Positions 1-8,032 of a stretch of DNA of 21,549 nucleotides are shown here, one piece after another. Each line of letters begins with the position of its first letter. Positions within the stretch are counted from its first letter, which is position 1. The DNA comes from Spyradocola sp034113365 (lineage in GTDB: Bacteria > Bacillota > Clostridia > Christensenellales > UBA1750). The notes under the pieces are model-generated. The model was not told the origin of the DNA and did no database searches. It was given only the letters and a program-made list of their open reading frames with translations. The DNA lies in NCBI GenBank assembly GCA_034113365.1, contig JAXEXP010000044.1, positions 1-21,549 of the forward strand, in the 5' to 3' direction. A program made the position numbers and the translations under genes.

Positions 1-17
1 GGCGCAGCCGCCGGCCT

Positions 18-39
18 CCCCCGCCCCGCCCCCTCCCCC
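18..39 (-). other. Potential G-quadruplex just after the isomerase stop codon
   Basis: Read on the minus strand, the bases after the stop codon of the mannose-6-phosphate isomerase gene form four G-runs of 5, 5, 4 and 5 bases, separated by single bases (A, C, C). One-base loops are typical of very stable predicted parallel quadruplexes. The run begins only three bases after the stop, so it would lie in the mRNA 3' end. No ordinary hairpin terminator is visible before the window ends. A role in ending or protecting the transcript is inference. Confidence 0.5.
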
Positions 40-42
40 GTG

Positions 43-1770
43 CTACCCACGCACGTACGCCTTCATTGTGGCGCACTCCTCGCCCTCCACGGCCGGGCGG
101 ATGGTGTACTTTCCCACCGCCGCAGGCACGATGAAGGTCTCGGCGTAGTGCACGGTAAAGGGTGCAAACGCGCCGTCGGGGCTTTCCACCACGGCGGCCG
201 ACCCCTGCACCAGGTTGAGCATGTTGACGGTGCCGCAGGTGTCTTGGGGCACGGCCTTAGTGAACCAGTGCCGCCGCGTCTCGATGAACTCGCGCTCGTG
301 CAGACCGGTGCGCTCCTCGCGCCAGCCGTCGCCCTGCGAAACGGGCTCCACGCGGCCCACCAGCTCGCGCATTACAAAGTCGGTGTCGCGGTCGAACTGG
401 ATGTTGTGCCGGCCGTGCTCCAGGTGTATGGGGCGGGGCTTGCCGTCCAGGCCCACGCGGTTCCAGTCCCACAGCTTGAAGGTGAAGATGTAGGGCGTGG
501 CGCTGATCTCCAGCACCATCACATCCTTGCCGGAGCAGTGCACGGTGCCCGCGGGGATCAGGAAGTGGTCGTGCTTCTTTGCGGGGATGCGGTTGACGTA
601 TTTTTCCGCGTCAAACTGTCCCGTGTGCTGCGCCTGCTCCAGCGCGTCCAGCATCTTCTGCGGCTCCACGCCGTTTTTAACGCCCAGGTAGACGCAGGTG
701 TCCGCGCCGGGCTTTGTGTCCAGTATGTAGTAGCTCTCGTCCTGCGTGTAGTGCATGCCGAAGGTCTGCTGGATGTACTCGGTCAACGGGTGCACCTGCA
801 GGGAGAGGTTCTGCCCGTCCACGGTGTCCAGGAAGTCGAAGCGGATGGGGAATTCCGCGCCGAAGCGGGCGTGCACCTTCTCGCCCAGCAGCGCGTGGGG
901 CTGCTCGTGCACCAGATTGATTGCGGGCAGCTCCATCACCACGCCATCGTGCTCCAGCAGCAGGGAATTTTCCTCGGGCACGCCGTCGAAGCTCCAGGCG
1001 TAGTTACGCTGCGACGCGTCCAGCCCGCAGACCCTCTTCATCCACTGCCCGCCCCAGACGCCGGGGTCGAAGTAGGGTACTACGCGGAAGGGGCGGTGCG
1101 CCGTCAGCGCGTAGGCCGCCTGCGCGTCCTTGGCCGCGATCATCACGGGGTGGTCGCGCGTGTTGGTCTCCAGGACGAAGTCCAGCTTGGGCAGCAGCGC
1201 GTGCTTATGGCGGTCGTTGACGCGCCAGTCCACGAAGTAGCCGCGCTTGTACTTGCGCAGCGTCTCCTCGCCGCGGTTGTCGGCGCACCAGTTGCCCAGC
1301 TCGCCCGAGCGGTAACGCTGCTGGATCTCCCAGCGGGCGAGGTCCGCATACACCGTGACGTCGCCGCGGGTCACCAGCGCCGCGCCCGTGCCGTAGACCA
1401 GCCTCAGCCCCTTGCCTCCCTCGACGCTCCTGCGCAGCACGGCCAGCTTGTTCTCGTCGAAGAATTCTTCTATTTTATGGCAGGACAGCACTCCGAACAC
1501 GCGGTCGTCGGTCAGATTGCGCTGCAGCATGTGGCCGATACGCTCGTTCGGGTAATTGGCCTGCGCGGCGTCCAGTACGGCGGAGAACGTCAGGTGCTCC
1601 ATCAGCCCGCCCACGACCTCGTCCCAGCGCGTGCCGGGGTAGCCGTCCACCACGAGCACGGCGTCCTCCTTGCCGCGCAGCGCCTCGCACAGCGCCGCGG
1701 ATATGGCCGCATAGCCCGCGTGCAGCGGATAGGGCACCGCTACGGTTGGAAATCTGTCGTAATTGCTCAT
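43..1770 (-). CDS. Class I mannose-6-phosphate isomerase with extra N-terminal domain
   Basis: 575 residues. From about residue 225 onward the protein is a zinc-dependent cupin phosphomannose isomerase, interconverting mannose-6-phosphate and fructose-6-phosphate in the cytoplasm. Visible signatures are VWGG (238-241), the metal-site motif LQVHP (Q325, H327), E345 in DESYYIL, and H411 in GTVHCSG. The first ~220 residues are an additional domain containing VLVVDGYPG (38-46). It recalls kinase-like N-termini of long Firmicutes and Bacteroidetes isomerases, but I see no Walker A motif, so its function is unassigned. The start at 1770 is chosen because GGAGGGACGTCC precedes the ATG and its ATGA overlaps the stop of the GntR gene, which means translational coupling. 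It is the last gene of the operon with the cupin isomerase. The standard family length is about 300-420 residues, so this is a long variant. Confidence 0.9.
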   Translation of the reverse strand: MSNYDRFPTVAVPYPLHAGYAAISAALCEALRGKEDAVLVVDGYPGTRWDEVVGGLMEHLTFSAVLDAAQANYPNERIGHMLQRNLTDDRVFGVLSCHKIEEFFDENKLAVLRRSVEGGKGLRLVYGTGAALVTRGDVTVYADLARWEIQQRYRSGELGNWCADNRGEETLRKYKRGYFVDWRVNDRHKHALLPKLDFVLETNTRDHPVMIAAKDAQAAYALTAHRPFRVVPYFDPGVWGGQWMKRVCGLDASQRNYAWSFDGVPEENSLLLEHDGVVMELPAINLVHEQPHALLGEKVHARFGAEFPIRFDFLDTVDGQNLSLQVHPLTEYIQQTFGMHYTQDESYYILDTKPGADTCVYLGVKNGVEPQKMLDALEQAQHTGQFDAEKYVNRIPAKKHDHFLIPAGTVHCSGKDVMVLEISATPYIFTFKLWDWNRVGLDGKPRPIHLEHGRHNIQFDRDTDFVMRELVGRVEPVSQGDGWREERTGLHEREFIETRRHWFTKAVPQDTCGTVNMLNLVQGSAAVVESPDGAFAPFTVHYAETFIVPAAVGKYTIRPAVEGEECATMKAYVRG

Positions 1771-2498
1771 GGACGTCCCTCCCACGGGATGTCGATCTGG
1801 TAGACGAACCGGTCGGCGCGGTAGAAGGCAAACGCCAGCTCGATGAGGTTGCCGTTGCCGTCCAGCACGCGGCGCTTGCGGTAGAGCACGGGCACGTCGC
1901 GGGGCAGGGAGAGCTTGCGGCTCAGCTCCTGGGTGGGGGGGGAAGCGCCGATCTCCTCGCAGGAGCGGGCGGGGCGCACGCCGTACTTCTCCTGCAGCAC
2001 CTGGTAGAGCCTGCCCTCGAACTTCTCATCCGGCGATATGTTCAGCTCGCGCGGGAAGTAGCTGACCAGCAGCACCATCGGCTCGTTCTCGATGCCCTTG
2101 AGCCGCTGCAGGCACAGCGCCTGCTGGCCGGGCAGCAGCCCCAGATCCGCCCCCACCTCGCGGTTGACGGCCATGTGCGACACCGTGCGCGACAGCGTGT
2201 GCATCTGGTCGCCCAGCTCCAGCGAAAAGGAGTTCCAGCGGGTCAGGTCGGTGACAATGGGGGCGCGGTTGACCTGCGTGCCCACGCCTTTTTTGCGCGT
2301 GATGATGCCCTCGCGCACCAGCTTGTCCATCGCGGTGCGCACGGTGTTGCGCGCCACGCCAAGTTCCTCCGCCAGCTGGATCTCGGTGGGCAGCAGCTGC
2401 CCCTTTCGGTACTTCTCCTCCTGCACAAGCGTGCGCAGGTAATTCTCCACCTGCTTGTTCAGCGGCAGCGCGGAGTGTTCGTTGATAATGCTCATCAT
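1767..2498 (-). CDS. GntR/HutC-family regulator with UTRA ligand domain
   Basis: 243 residues. The N-terminal winged helix (about residues 10-75) carries the GntR pattern LPTEIQLAEELGVARNTVRTA followed by LVREGIITRKKGVGT. The rest matches the UTRA effector domain (about 95-235), which binds small molecules, often sugar phosphates. The gene lies between two sugar-phosphate isomerases and overlaps both by 4 bases (ATGA), so the three are co-translated. It most likely represses its own operon from the tandem TGTTCRRACA sites just upstream of the first gene (3058-3083). The effector is unknown; a hexose phosphate is an inference from the neighbours. Two adjacent ATG codons exist; the first (2498) forms the overlap. 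Confidence 0.9.
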   Translation of the reverse strand: MMSIINEHSALPLNKQVENYLRTLVQEEKYRKGQLLPTEIQLAEELGVARNTVRTAMDKLVREGIITRKKGVGTQVNRAPIVTDLTRWNSFSLELGDQMHTLSRTVSHMAVNREVGADLGLLPGQQALCLQRLKGIENEPMVLLVSYFPRELNISPDEKFEGRLYQVLQEKYGVRPARSCEEIGASPPTQELSRKLSLPRDVPVLYRKRRVLDGNGNLIELAFAFYRADRFVYQIDIPWEGRP

Positions 2499-3031
2499 GT
2501 CAGTATCGCCTTTCCGTCTCTCTCGATCAGTCTCTTAGTGAATCCCGTGCGCGCGATGCTCTCGTAGTCGTGCCCGATGTCCGAGCCCCAGCAGCAGCCC
2601 ACCACCAGCGGCTCGTCGCCCGTGTTGGCCAGCCGGTGTGCCACGCTGCGCTCGATGTAGTGCAGCGAGCCGCGCTGCATCTGCTCCATCCAGCAGGTGC
2701 CGTCCTCGCGCATCAGGATCAGCGCGCCCTGCCCCGCGATGCAGAAGTAATACTCCGCGGTGTCGCGCTGGGCATGGTAGTGGCCCTTGGTCATGAAATA
2801 CTCGTTGCCCACCTTGCCGGGCAGCACGGTGCTCGTGCCGAACAGCAGCCCGCCGGGCGTGCCCTCTTTTTCCGCGTCGTGCATCTGCACGCGGTAGACC
2901 ACCGTCTCCGGGTCCATCGCGGCGCGCGCCGCCTCGTCGGCAAATACGCCCGCAAGGTCGCCGATGCGCCGCTGCGACAGCTTCGAGTCCCCGGTAATGG
3001 TGCCCGTTTCCAGATCCAGTCTTGCCTGCAA
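2495..3031 (-). CDS. Cupin-type (archaeal-type) glucose-6-phosphate isomerase
   Basis: 178 residues from the chosen start. Metal-dependent cupin that interconverts glucose-6-phosphate and fructose-6-phosphate, unrelated to the usual SIS-fold enzyme. The metal-site motif TKGHYHA with H84, H86 and E93 (TAEYY), plus H132, has the same spacing as the Pyrococcus-type enzyme. The C-terminal GHDYESIARTGF also matches that family. The frame stays open upstream to an ATG at 3057 and beyond, but those codons overlap the operator. A TTG at 3031 has AGGGGG 9 bases before it and gives an N-terminus (ARLDLETGTITG) that aligns with archaeal homologues, so I prefer it. First gene of a three-gene operon. The enzyme could also isomerise other aldose phosphates. 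Confidence 0.87.
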   Translation of the reverse strand: MQARLDLETGTITGDSKLSQRRIGDLAGVFADEAARAAMDPETVVYRVQMHDAEKEGTPGGLLFGTSTVLPGKVGNEYFMTKGHYHAQRDTAEYYFCIAGQGALILMREDGTCWMEQMQRGSLHYIERSVAHRLANTGDEPLVVGCCWGSDIGHDYESIARTGFTKRLIERDGKAILT

Positions 3032-3057
3032 TGTCTTCAACCCCCTTAGCGTTAACA

Positions 3058-3083
3058 TGTCCGAACATGTGTATGTTTGAACA
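3058..3083 (-). promoter_or_regulatory. Tandem operator, two TGTTCRRACA sites
   Basis: On the minus strand TGTTCAAACA and TGTTCGGACA lie 6 bases apart, centre-to-centre 16 bp. Each is an imperfect palindrome. The first extends to TATGTT-CA-AACATA and the second to ACATGT-TCGG-ACATGT. They start one base after the -10 box of the operon promoter and so cover the transcription start. Position and symmetry suit repression by the dimeric GntR protein encoded in the operon; that assignment is inference. Confidence 0.75.
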
Positions 3084-3084
3084 T

Positions 3085-3112
3085 ATTGTAGCATTTCTTC
3101 CCGCAATGTCAA
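3085..3112 (-). promoter_or_regulatory. Promoter of the isomerase-GntR operon
   Basis: TTGACA (3112-3107), a 16-base spacer, then TACAAT (3090-3085), reading leftward. It is a close match to the sigma-A consensus and is followed directly by the tandem operator. Confidence 0.8.
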
Positions 3113-3133
3113 TGCGATTTGTGCAGATTTATC

Positions 3134-3161
3134 TTGCAAAATGTCCCGTTTGTTGTATAAT
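3134..3161 (+). promoter_or_regulatory. Promoter of the riboswitch-ribU unit
   Basis: TTGCAA (3134-3139), a 16-base spacer, then TATAAT (3156-3161). It lies about 36 bases upstream of the FMN riboswitch and is divergent from the isomerase operon promoter, the two -35 boxes being some 20 bases apart. Confidence 0.75.
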
Positions 3162-3197
3162 GAGACTGCAGGCGAGGTGAGCGTTCACTTTTCCTGC

Positions 3198-3317
3198 TAT
3201 CTTCAGGGTGGGGTGAAATTCCCAATCGGCGGTAGAAGCCCGCGCGTGCGCCCGGACAGGCGCACTGATCAGGTTACATTCCTGAGCCGACGGTCACAGT
3301 CCGGATGAAAGAAGATA
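3198..3317 (+). ncRNA. FMN riboswitch (RFN element)
   Basis: The conserved blocks of the FMN aptamer occur in order: closing stem TATCTTC (3198-3204) with GAAGATA (3311-3317), GGGTGAAATTCCC (3211-3223), the CGGCGGTA block, AGCCCGCG, the variable hairpin GCGCCCGGACAGGCGC, GAGCCGACGGT, and AGTCCGGATG. It senses FMN and controls the riboflavin transporter gene 84 bases downstream. No intrinsic terminator lies between aptamer and gene. AAGATATGA (3313-3321) is exactly complementary to TCATATCTT (3378-3386) beside the ribosome binding site, and CCTC (3375-3378) can pair with GAGG (3390-3393). Translational control is therefore the likely mode. Confidence 0.95.
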
Positions 3318-3400
3318 TGATGAAGCCAACGCGCTTGTGGACGCCAAACACCGCATGGGCGCGCCTTCAAATCCCCTCATATCTTAAAAGAGGTCTGTCC

Positions 3401-4006
3401 ATGACGCAACCCAAGTCCCCCCGTACCCCGACCGTGCGCAAGCTGACGGTCACCGCCATGCTGGGAGCCGTGGCCACGGTGCTGATGTTCATCAGCTTCA
3501 ACGTGCCGCTGATGCCCAGCTTCATCAAGCTGGACCTGTCCGAGCTGCCCGCGCTCATCGCCTCCTTTGCCTTAGGGCCGCTGTGGGGCGTGTGCGTGTG
3601 CCTCATCAAGAACCTGATCAACGTGTTCTTCTCCACCACCGGCGGCGTGGGCGAGCTGTCCAACTTCATACTGGGCGCCTCCTTCGTGTTCACCGCGGGC
3701 ATGTTCTACAAGCACATGGGCGGCCGCAAGGGCGCGCTGATCGGCTCGCTGTGCGGCGCGGCGGCGATGGCGATCATTTCGGTGTTCTCCAACTACTTCG
3801 TGGTCTACCCTGTTTACACCGCGTTCATGCCCATGGACGTGATCCTGTCGCTGTACCAGGCCATCAACCCCAACGTCAAGAACCTGTGGGACGCGCTGCT
3901 CTGGTTCAACATGCCCTTTACCTTCATCAAGGGCATGCTGTCGGTGATCATCACCTTCCTGATCTACAAAAAGCTCTCCCCGCTGCTCAAGGGCAAAAAG
4001 GCCTGA
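3401..4006 (+). CDS. ribU: Riboflavin ECF transporter S component RibU
   Basis: 201 residues, an integral membrane protein with about six hydrophobic segments. The segment FIKLDLSELPALIASFALGPLWG (about residues 44-66) and the following LIKNLIN are typical of riboflavin-specific S components of energy-coupling factor transporters. The protein binds riboflavin and works with a shared EcfAA'T module, which is not encoded here. The FMN riboswitch directly upstream confirms the vitamin link. The ATG at 3401 has AAAAGAGG 7 bases upstream; in-frame ATGs inside the riboswitch are not favoured because they would put the aptamer in the coding region. The gene stands alone and ends in a clear terminator. 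Confidence 0.95.
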   Translation: MTQPKSPRTPTVRKLTVTAMLGAVATVLMFISFNVPLMPSFIKLDLSELPALIASFALGPLWGVCVCLIKNLINVFFSTTGGVGELSNFILGASFVFTAGMFYKHMGGRKGALIGSLCGAAAMAIISVFSNYFVVYPVYTAFMPMDVILSLYQAINPNVKNLWDALLWFNMPFTFIKGMLSVIITFLIYKKLSPLLKGKKA

Positions 4007-4017
4007 GGCGGGAAACA

Positions 4018-4051
4018 CAGCAGCTCCAGCGCATGCCGGGGCTGTTTTTTT
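4018..4051 (+). terminator. Intrinsic terminator after ribU
   Basis: CAGCTCC (4021-4027) pairs with GGGGCTG (4038-4044), with one G-U pair and a 10-base loop, and is followed by seven T. It begins about 10 bases after the ribU stop. Confidence 0.85.
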
Positions 4052-4153
4052 GTATGGAATGAAGCTCTTGGGGGAGGGTGGGGCTAAAGCTTTTGGGGGT
4101 GCGTTAATTTGCCATAAGTTGTGATTTTGACACTCGCTTTCAGCGGATCCTTA

Positions 4154-4162
4154 TGCTATAAT
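4154..4162 (+). promoter_or_regulatory. Extended -10 promoter candidate for hppA
   Basis: TGCTATAAT is a perfect extended -10. A TTGACA at 4127-4132 is 24 bases away, too far to act as its -35, so recognition would depend on the TG motif. Confidence 0.5.
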
Positions 4163-4304
4163 AGTTTGTGAAGTAAATTACAGTGTTCATCAGCGGCCGG
4201 AGGGGTTGACCGCGCCTGGCGTTTCATCATTCAAAACGCTGTTTCGCTTTGTTTCTCTTCGCGGAACGAACTTTACAAAATCTGCCAATTTCGTAAAAAC
4301 CCGT

Positions 4305-4333
4305 TTCACATTTGAAGAATTTTGTGCTACCAT
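4305..4333 (+). promoter_or_regulatory. Second promoter candidate for hppA
   Basis: TTCACA (4305-4310), a 17-base spacer, then TACCAT (4328-4333). Spacing is ideal and the boxes are moderate. It would give a leader of about 170 bases. Confidence 0.4.
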
Positions 4334-4510
4334 ACGGATGGATCGCGGGCCTGTTCCGGCGCGCCCGCTTCCCGAAACCAAGCTTTATGCATCGGCAACA
4401 GCCAAATCAGGAACCGAACGGGTGGGGAGGGCCCGCTGCGCATGGCGAGATCCGTTTGCAGCGAAAAAGCACCGCAAGTGTGTGCATCAAACAGGAAAGG
4501 ATTGAACCCT

Positions 4511-6625
<2,115 letters not shown>

Positions 6626-6639
6626 ATCTTCACAAAAAG

Positions 6640-6679
6640 GCATCCGGATGGAAAAATGCTTCCGTCCGGATGCTTTTTT
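6640..6679. terminator. Bidirectional intrinsic terminator after hppA
   Basis: GCATCCGGA (6640-6648) pairs with TCCGGATGC (6665-6673), with additional inner pairing GGAA/TTCC, and is followed by six T on the plus strand. The opposite strand has CTTTTTG after the hairpin, so it can also end minus-strand transcripts from the GH32-like gene. Confidence 0.88.
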
Positions 6680-6711
6680 GTGCGGAATTGCTGGTGCGTT
6701 CCCACCCTTCG

Positions 6712-6826
6712 GTCGCCTGCAGGCGACAGCTTCCCTCTCCGCACCGTGCTTCCCCTTCAGGAAAGCTCGGTGTTCCGGTCGGCTTCACCCCTCCGGGTGA
6801 ACCCTCAAGGGGAGCCTTTGGGAAGC
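6712..6826. repeat. Multi-hairpin intergenic element, probable dispersed repeat
   Basis: A 16-bp perfect palindrome (GTCGCCTGCAGGCGAC, 6712-6727) is followed by GCTTCCC (6729-6735), which pairs with GGGAAGC (6820-6826) and encloses two more hairpins: CACCG-GCTT/AAGC-CGGTG (6742-6772) and TTCACCC/GGGTGAA (6784-6801). CCCCTT (6752-6757) and AAGGGG (6807-6812) offer alternative pairing. The wording (CCCTTCGGTCGCC..GGCGACAGCTTCCC..AAGGGGAGCC) recalls dispersed intergenic repeats of Clostridia from memory. Only one copy is in this window, so the repeat status is unproven. Confidence 0.5.
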
Positions 6827-6847
6827 GGAAACCCGGGTTTTGAGTTC

Positions 6848-8026
6848 CTAATCCGAAAAGACCAGCTCGCCGTCCTCCCCCGCCCGCGCGGTGCGGAAGG
6901 TGAGCGTGCCGGCATACCTGCCGCCGCCCTCGAAGCCCGCGAAGACCAGCTCACCCTTCCACGGGGCGCACTTGGGCACCGAGGAGCAGGGGATCACGGG
7001 GTCGCGCGGGGAGCGGAAGCCGGAAAACGGCGCGTCGGAGAGCAGGTACTGCCCCACGCCGTGCAGGCTGAAGATGAGGTAGTACCGGCCGCAGTAGGCG
7101 ACGTAGTCGGGGCACTCGGGCTCTCCGCCGCCCTCCGGGGCGATGTAGAGCGGCTCCTGCTCCGTCCATTTATCCAGATCGGGCGAGGTCAGGTGCGCAA
7201 GGCAGCCTCTGCCCTCCTCTGCCAGCGACGTGGTGACGAGCATGTGGTACAGCCCGTCCGCCGCGCGCACCACCTTGGGATCGCGGGCGCTGGCCGCCGT
7301 GTACCGCGCCGACAACGTAAAGGAAAAGCTGCGGTCCTTTTCAAAATGAAATCTGTCGCGCGACACGGAGCGGCGGATGGGTGCAGGACTGCCGTCGCAG
7401 GTGCGCACGGTGTAGTACAACAGCTGCTCGCCGCCGCGTTCGATGTGCGAGCCGGTGCAGATGGAGCCCTCCGCAGGGTCGTCGATCTCCACCGCGAGCG
7501 GGTGCTCCTGCCAGAGATCGAAGTCCGCCGTGGAGATGTGCGCCCACTGGTGCGCGCCCCTGCCCCACTTGGAGGCGTGGCGATGGCGATCCTTGAGGTA
7601 GAGCACATGGTACCTGCCGCCGCACACATAGGGCATGCAGTCGCCCACGAACACGTTCGGCTCGGGATGCCAGCCCTGCGCGCCGCGGAAGGTGCGCAGC
7701 ACGGCGGGCTGGGGCTGCCCGTTCGGACGATGAGGCTGTATGCGGACGGTCTCCGGCAGCTTTTCGGGCTGCAGCAGCAGGTTTCCGCACGGCCATTCCT
7801 CGTCGCACAGGCCGTCGTTCACATATAGCTCGATGCGGTAGGGCAGCAGCACGATGCGGGCGGCGTCGCCGGGCCGGGCGGGCTCGGTCAGGCGCAGCGG
7901 TGCGTTCGAAAAATCATACCAGACCTCCGCGCACAGCACGCCGTCCGCCCATGCGCAGCGGAACGCGCCGGGCTGCGCCGCGATACAGCCCTCCGTCACG
8001 GTAAACAGCAGTTCCATGGGTTCCAT
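6848..8026 (-). CDS. GH32-like beta-propeller glycosidase (putative)
   Basis: 392 residues with no signal peptide, so probably cytoplasmic. The fold looks like the five-bladed propeller of GH32/GH43-type enzymes, with three acidic signatures in the right order: GDCMP (D129, nucleophile position), RDP (R248-D249-P250) and GEPECPDYVAY (E304, acid/base position). The classical WMNDPNG motif is replaced by HPEPNVFVGDCMP, so it is a distant member. The first ~115 residues look like an extra beta domain. The substrate may be a fructoside or another sugar and cannot be told. The start at 8026 has AGGGAG 9 bases before it, lying within the end of the upstream MATE gene, so the two are co-transcribed. 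Stop at 6848. Confidence 0.72.
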   Translation of the reverse strand: MEPMELLFTVTEGCIAAQPGAFRCAWADGVLCAEVWYDFSNAPLRLTEPARPGDAARIVLLPYRIELYVNDGLCDEEWPCGNLLLQPEKLPETVRIQPHRPNGQPQPAVLRTFRGAQGWHPEPNVFVGDCMPYVCGGRYHVLYLKDRHRHASKWGRGAHQWAHISTADFDLWQEHPLAVEIDDPAEGSICTGSHIERGGEQLLYYTVRTCDGSPAPIRRSVSRDRFHFEKDRSFSFTLSARYTAASARDPKVVRAADGLYHMLVTTSLAEEGRGCLAHLTSPDLDKWTEQEPLYIAPEGGGEPECPDYVAYCGRYYLIFSLHGVGQYLLSDAPFSGFRSPRDPVIPCSSVPKCAPWKGELVFAGFEGGGRYAGTLTFRTARAGEDGELVFSD

Positions 8027-8032
8027 AGAGGT

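Larger units (their letters stand above)
4052..4510 (+). other. Long intergenic promoter and leader region before the pyrophosphatase
   Basis: This stretch holds no gene I can support. In order it contains G-runs at 4070-4099 embedded in a loose direct repeat (AAGCTCTTGGGGG and AAGCTTTTGGGGG); an extended -10 promoter at 4154-4162; a hairpin GCGTTT/AAACGC at 4219-4239 followed by a T-rich stretch; a second promoter candidate at 4305-4333; a GC hairpin GCGGGC/GCCCGC at 4345-4368; and the ribosome binding site AGGAAAGG just before the gene. The open frames across it lack sensible start sites. The leader would be about 170 or 340 bases long depending on promoter. I could not match it to a known riboswitch. 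Confidence 0.5.

Noticed and set aside
3305..3400. N-terminal extension of RibU into the riboswitch
   Set aside because: It would translate the aptamer; the ATG at 3401 has a proper RBS and gives the normal family length.
4127..4162. TTGACA plus TATAAT as a classical promoter
   Set aside because: The spacer is 24 bases, too long for sigma-A. Only the extended -10 is retained.
4206..4505. Small open frames in the pyrophosphatase leader on both strands
   Set aside because: No suitable RBS spacing or protein-like composition, and the region has promoter features; the real start at 4511 has AGGAAAGG.
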